In this document: piece after piece, positions 61,556 to 64,000 of the stretch
Position numbering within the stretch: position 1 is the stretch's first letter
Layout: every line of letters starts with the position of its first letter
Assembly: GCA_964019425.1 (NCBI GenBank)
Contig: OZ025799.1
Coordinates: 868,001-932,000, forward strand
Source: Flectonema sp. DT1601
Taxonomy: Eukaryota > Euglenozoa > Diplonemea > Diplonemida > Diplonemidae
Length of the DNA: 64,000 nt
Direction: 5' to 3'
Program-made: the position numbers and the translations under genes
Notes under the pieces: model-generated
Databases searched by the model: none
Told to the model about the DNA's origin: nothing
Seen by the model: only the letters and a program-made list of their open reading frames with translations

Positions 61556-62991
61556 ACCGTCCACGCGAGCAGACAATAATGGGTTTGTTGGTACTAAAAA
61601 AAAAAAAGGAATTAATACTATAGTGAATTAGGTCACAAGGAATTTGACACAAAAAAAAAATAGATCAATCTTCTGCCTTTTAATATTTGCTTTAAATAAA
61701 AAAGATAGAATAGAAAAAGTGAAGGGGCTCTTCTCCTGAAGCAGTAGTGACTTTAACCAACTGAGAACATACATAATGAGTGAAGAAAAAAAAACAAAAC
61801 AGAAACAAAAACAACAACAAAAAAACTGAACAAAAAAAAAAAAATCAAATCAAATCAAATCAAATCTACAGAGTGTGAATAAAAGTAATTTCGACTTTAC
61901 TTTACCTCCATTGCCAGTCACATGAGTACACTGTTGAATAGGAGTAATTGAATATAAAAGAAATGGGGAGAGGGAGGAGGGGAGATTAAAATCGCTGAGT
62001 TGTTTTGTTTTTCATTACAATGAACAAACTGAAATATTAAAGAAACTAGTTAGCATTAGAGAGAATCATCAAAATAAATAAATAAATAAATAAAAACCAT
62101 TTCTGTAAAACCATACTTCCATCCAGCCCTCTTCAGCGAATACTTTTTTTTTTTTTTTTTTTTCCCCTTTCAATTTAATCAAACATTGCGCGTATATTAT
62201 GAGTGCTCTAGGGAGTGCACAGCAACAGAGGACCCAATCCGTAGCCGTTTTCAAAGACTAGTTTAGATTGTTGAATTACCTTTAATTGAAGAGACGCAAT
62301 AAACAACTAATCTTCAGCTTTCCACCTTGCCTGGCTCATATAAGACTTTCTTGAATTGAACCACCGTGTGAATCAAACTGTTGGTTTTTATCTGAATTCA
62401 GAAAACAATATATCCATACTCCCACCTCTTTAAATAGAATATATAAAAAAAAGGCTGTTTAACAATGTATAATAACAACTTAATCATCAAGTCCGAATGA
62501 TCTGTTTTCAGGAAACCCAACACTGATGTACAATCCGTAGTCGTTTCTAAAGACTTTTTGTGTCCGAATTTTTATCTGCATTCTCCTTTATATAAATCAG
62601 AAAGCAAAGAGAAGGTACGATCCCAAATAAAAGGGAAACCCCACTTAGGTGAATGAATTTCGTGTATCAGGTCTCCAATAGGTGACGATATGAAGTTTCT
62701 TTGAAATTCTCAAAATGGCACTAAAAACAAACAGGTACGTGGGTAGGGTCAATTCGAATGATGAAAAAAAAAAAAAAAAAAAAAAAAGGAAATGATCAAG
62801 GAATTCACCAAAAAGAAAAAAAGAATTTCACGTCGTCTCTGTATTAAGCAAAGAGAACACGAAAACCATCTTTCTTGCAACCGCCATTACTTACTTTCCA
62901 AAGGCGGGCAAAATAGGGAAAAAAAAAAACGGTCTTTGATAACCTACCCGTAAGAGAATTAGCATTCGTTCGTGTAACAGTAGTCTATTAG

Positions 62992-63125
62992 AGTTAGTCA
63001 GTTGGAAAAGTCCAACAAGCCACTGAGGACCCGTCGGTTACTATATTAGTAGATTGAACCTAATCCCTGAAAGGATTACTTTATTAGTTTCCGCACACAG
63101 GGCATACTGGATCTGTAGAAGAGAT
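62992..63125 (+). repeat. Dispersed repeat family R2 copy
   Basis: TTAGTCAGTTGG, AAGTCCAACAAGCCACTGAG, GAACCTAATCCCTGAAAGGA, TTACTTTATTAGT and CACACAGGGCATACTGGATC match the longest copy at 48563. The middle section (CTCAAAGAG...CCCCAATACT) is missing or replaced. Confidence 0.6.
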
Positions 63126-63512
63126 CTGTAACGTTGTCAATAGAGTTTTCAAGCTTCGGTAAAAAAGAAGTATCCTTCACATTCAACAGCAAACAAACAG
63201 TCAGTTTGATTTGCTAACATAGACAGCAAATAGGATACTTGCTGTGATTATTGTTTTGGATTCTCATTTTGGATTGTTATGTTGTGGTAAGGTTTTTCAA
63301 AGAAATGAAAAAAAAATAAATAAAAATAAAATAAAATAAAATAAAATAAATAAACTATCCACTACATAAAGTAACGATTTCTGTTGTAAAAATGCAGTCT
63401 CATCCTTGTGATGGAAGCATGAAAAAGAAAGTTGCCGGGGTGATTGCCAGACTTATCCGAGACATTAATTCCTAATAAATAAAAAAACAGCCTTAAGCTG
63501 TCAATACAGGTT

Positions 63513-63574
63513 CGGACACAAAATCTGTTCGATAGCGGTTATCGCGCCCGTCAGGACGATCAGTTTCGTGTCCG
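63513..63574. other. Inverted-repeat, three-way-junction-like sequence
   Basis: CGGACACAAAA pairs with TTTCGTGTCCG (11 pairs with one G-U) across 40 bases. Inside are CGATA-GCGGT-TATCG and a shorter CGTC/GACG pair. CAGC-CTTAA-GCTG lies just upstream (63488-63500). It is less AT-rich than its surroundings. It may be a structured RNA element or a small foldback element; no second copy was noticed in the window. Confidence 0.4.
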
Positions 63575-64000
63575 CATACTCTGTCTCGAAAACTAATGTG
63601 AACGGTCACGCAGTAAACGCGGCTCACAAACAAAAAGTAGCTACGAGAGAACAAAAAAAAAGGAACACAAAAATAAAAACTTAAAAAAAACGAATTAAAA
63701 AAAAAAACATGGATATGTCATAGCTAGTTTCCGACTAACTTAACGCATCCAAAATAATCAAAAAATAAAAAAAGGGAACTGCGTATTATTATTATTTTTT
63801 CAACTCACAATTTTCTCCTCATCTCCCTCCACAAACTAAGAGCGGGTGAAGCAGAGGGAGGAAATAAGAAACAAAAAAAGAAAAAGAAATACACACATAC
63901 AAAAAAGAAAAAAGAAGAAAAAAAACGCTCTAATCGCAAAAGATAAAAAAGGAAGGTTTCGTACCTTAACTACTCACTTGTTCGAAGAAGCGAACAGAGT

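Larger units (their letters stand above)
58325..64000. other. 5.7 kb gene-free, repeat-rich right end
   Basis: No gene is supported on either strand. Contents: A/T runs (58757-58785, 59400-59418, 60056-60083, 62764-62786), R3 copies (60089-60175, 61184-61292, 61424-61555), a TTTA microsatellite between two of them, an R1 fragment (61046-61074), an R2 copy (62992-63125), a short repeat CCAAAAATACACCAAGGTGG (60390 and 61101), a pair around CAATCCGTAG-CGTTT (62234 and 62530), and an inverted-repeat structure at 63513-63574. Confidence 0.6.

Overview
This looks like nuclear DNA of a eukaryote, probably a single-celled flagellate or other protist. It is AT-rich and spliceosomal introns interrupt most of the recognisable genes. 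Intergenic DNA is packed with A or T runs of 15-30 bases. TAA, TAG and TGA are all used as stops, so the code is standard. The lineage cannot be fixed from the window. Conserved eukaryotic genes are present (LST8, a BCCIP/BCP1 homologue, an RBBP4/MSI1-like WD40 protein), together with lineage-specific ones. No bacterial, organellar, rRNA, CRISPR or confident tRNA feature was found.

Layout. All thirteen genes I support lie on the minus strand, so they read from high to low coordinates. Right to left: 64000-58325 is a gene-free, repeat-rich end. Then come a small single-pass membrane protein, a protein with one clear and two degenerate cyclic-nucleotide-binding domains, an RBBP4/MSI1-like protein and a Fringe-like glycosyltransferase (50706-53007). 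A 6.5 kb gap follows, holding a truncated LINE, two inverted-repeat elements and dispersed repeats, and then a second Fringe-like glycosyltransferase paralogue (41920-44203). Next is a tight block (39975-31533) of an Asn-run protein, two unrecognised proteins, an EF-hand plus LRR fusion and another unrecognised protein. A 10.4 kb gap without genes follows, with a duplicated 220 bp unit. Last are LST8, the BCP1 homologue and a giant secreted protein that runs off the left edge after at least 6021 codons.

Twelve introns could be placed by reading frame and splice motif. They are 60-188 nt long, have GTATG-, GTTTG- or GTGTG-type donors, and all end in ACAG, usually after an A-rich rather than a pyrimidine-rich stretch. 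Several start codons also have ACAG or TCAG 8-30 nt upstream. Together with the one-strand, closely spaced layout, this raises the possibility of polycistronic transcription with spliced-leader trans-splicing, or else of 5' UTR introns.

Functional links are limited. The giant Cys-rich protein (kringle, EGF, C-type-lectin-like and IPT/TIG domains, and a Trp-Pro-x-Thr tandem repeat) is a plausible surface or matrix adhesin. The two Golgi-type Fringe-like enzymes could modify such proteins, but nothing in the sequence proves a substrate. The most unusual items are the giant protein and its WP[FHY]T repeat, the AbfB-like plus Fringe-like fusion pair with a gene-conversion signature, the splice-site style, and the inverted-repeat elements near 46 kb.
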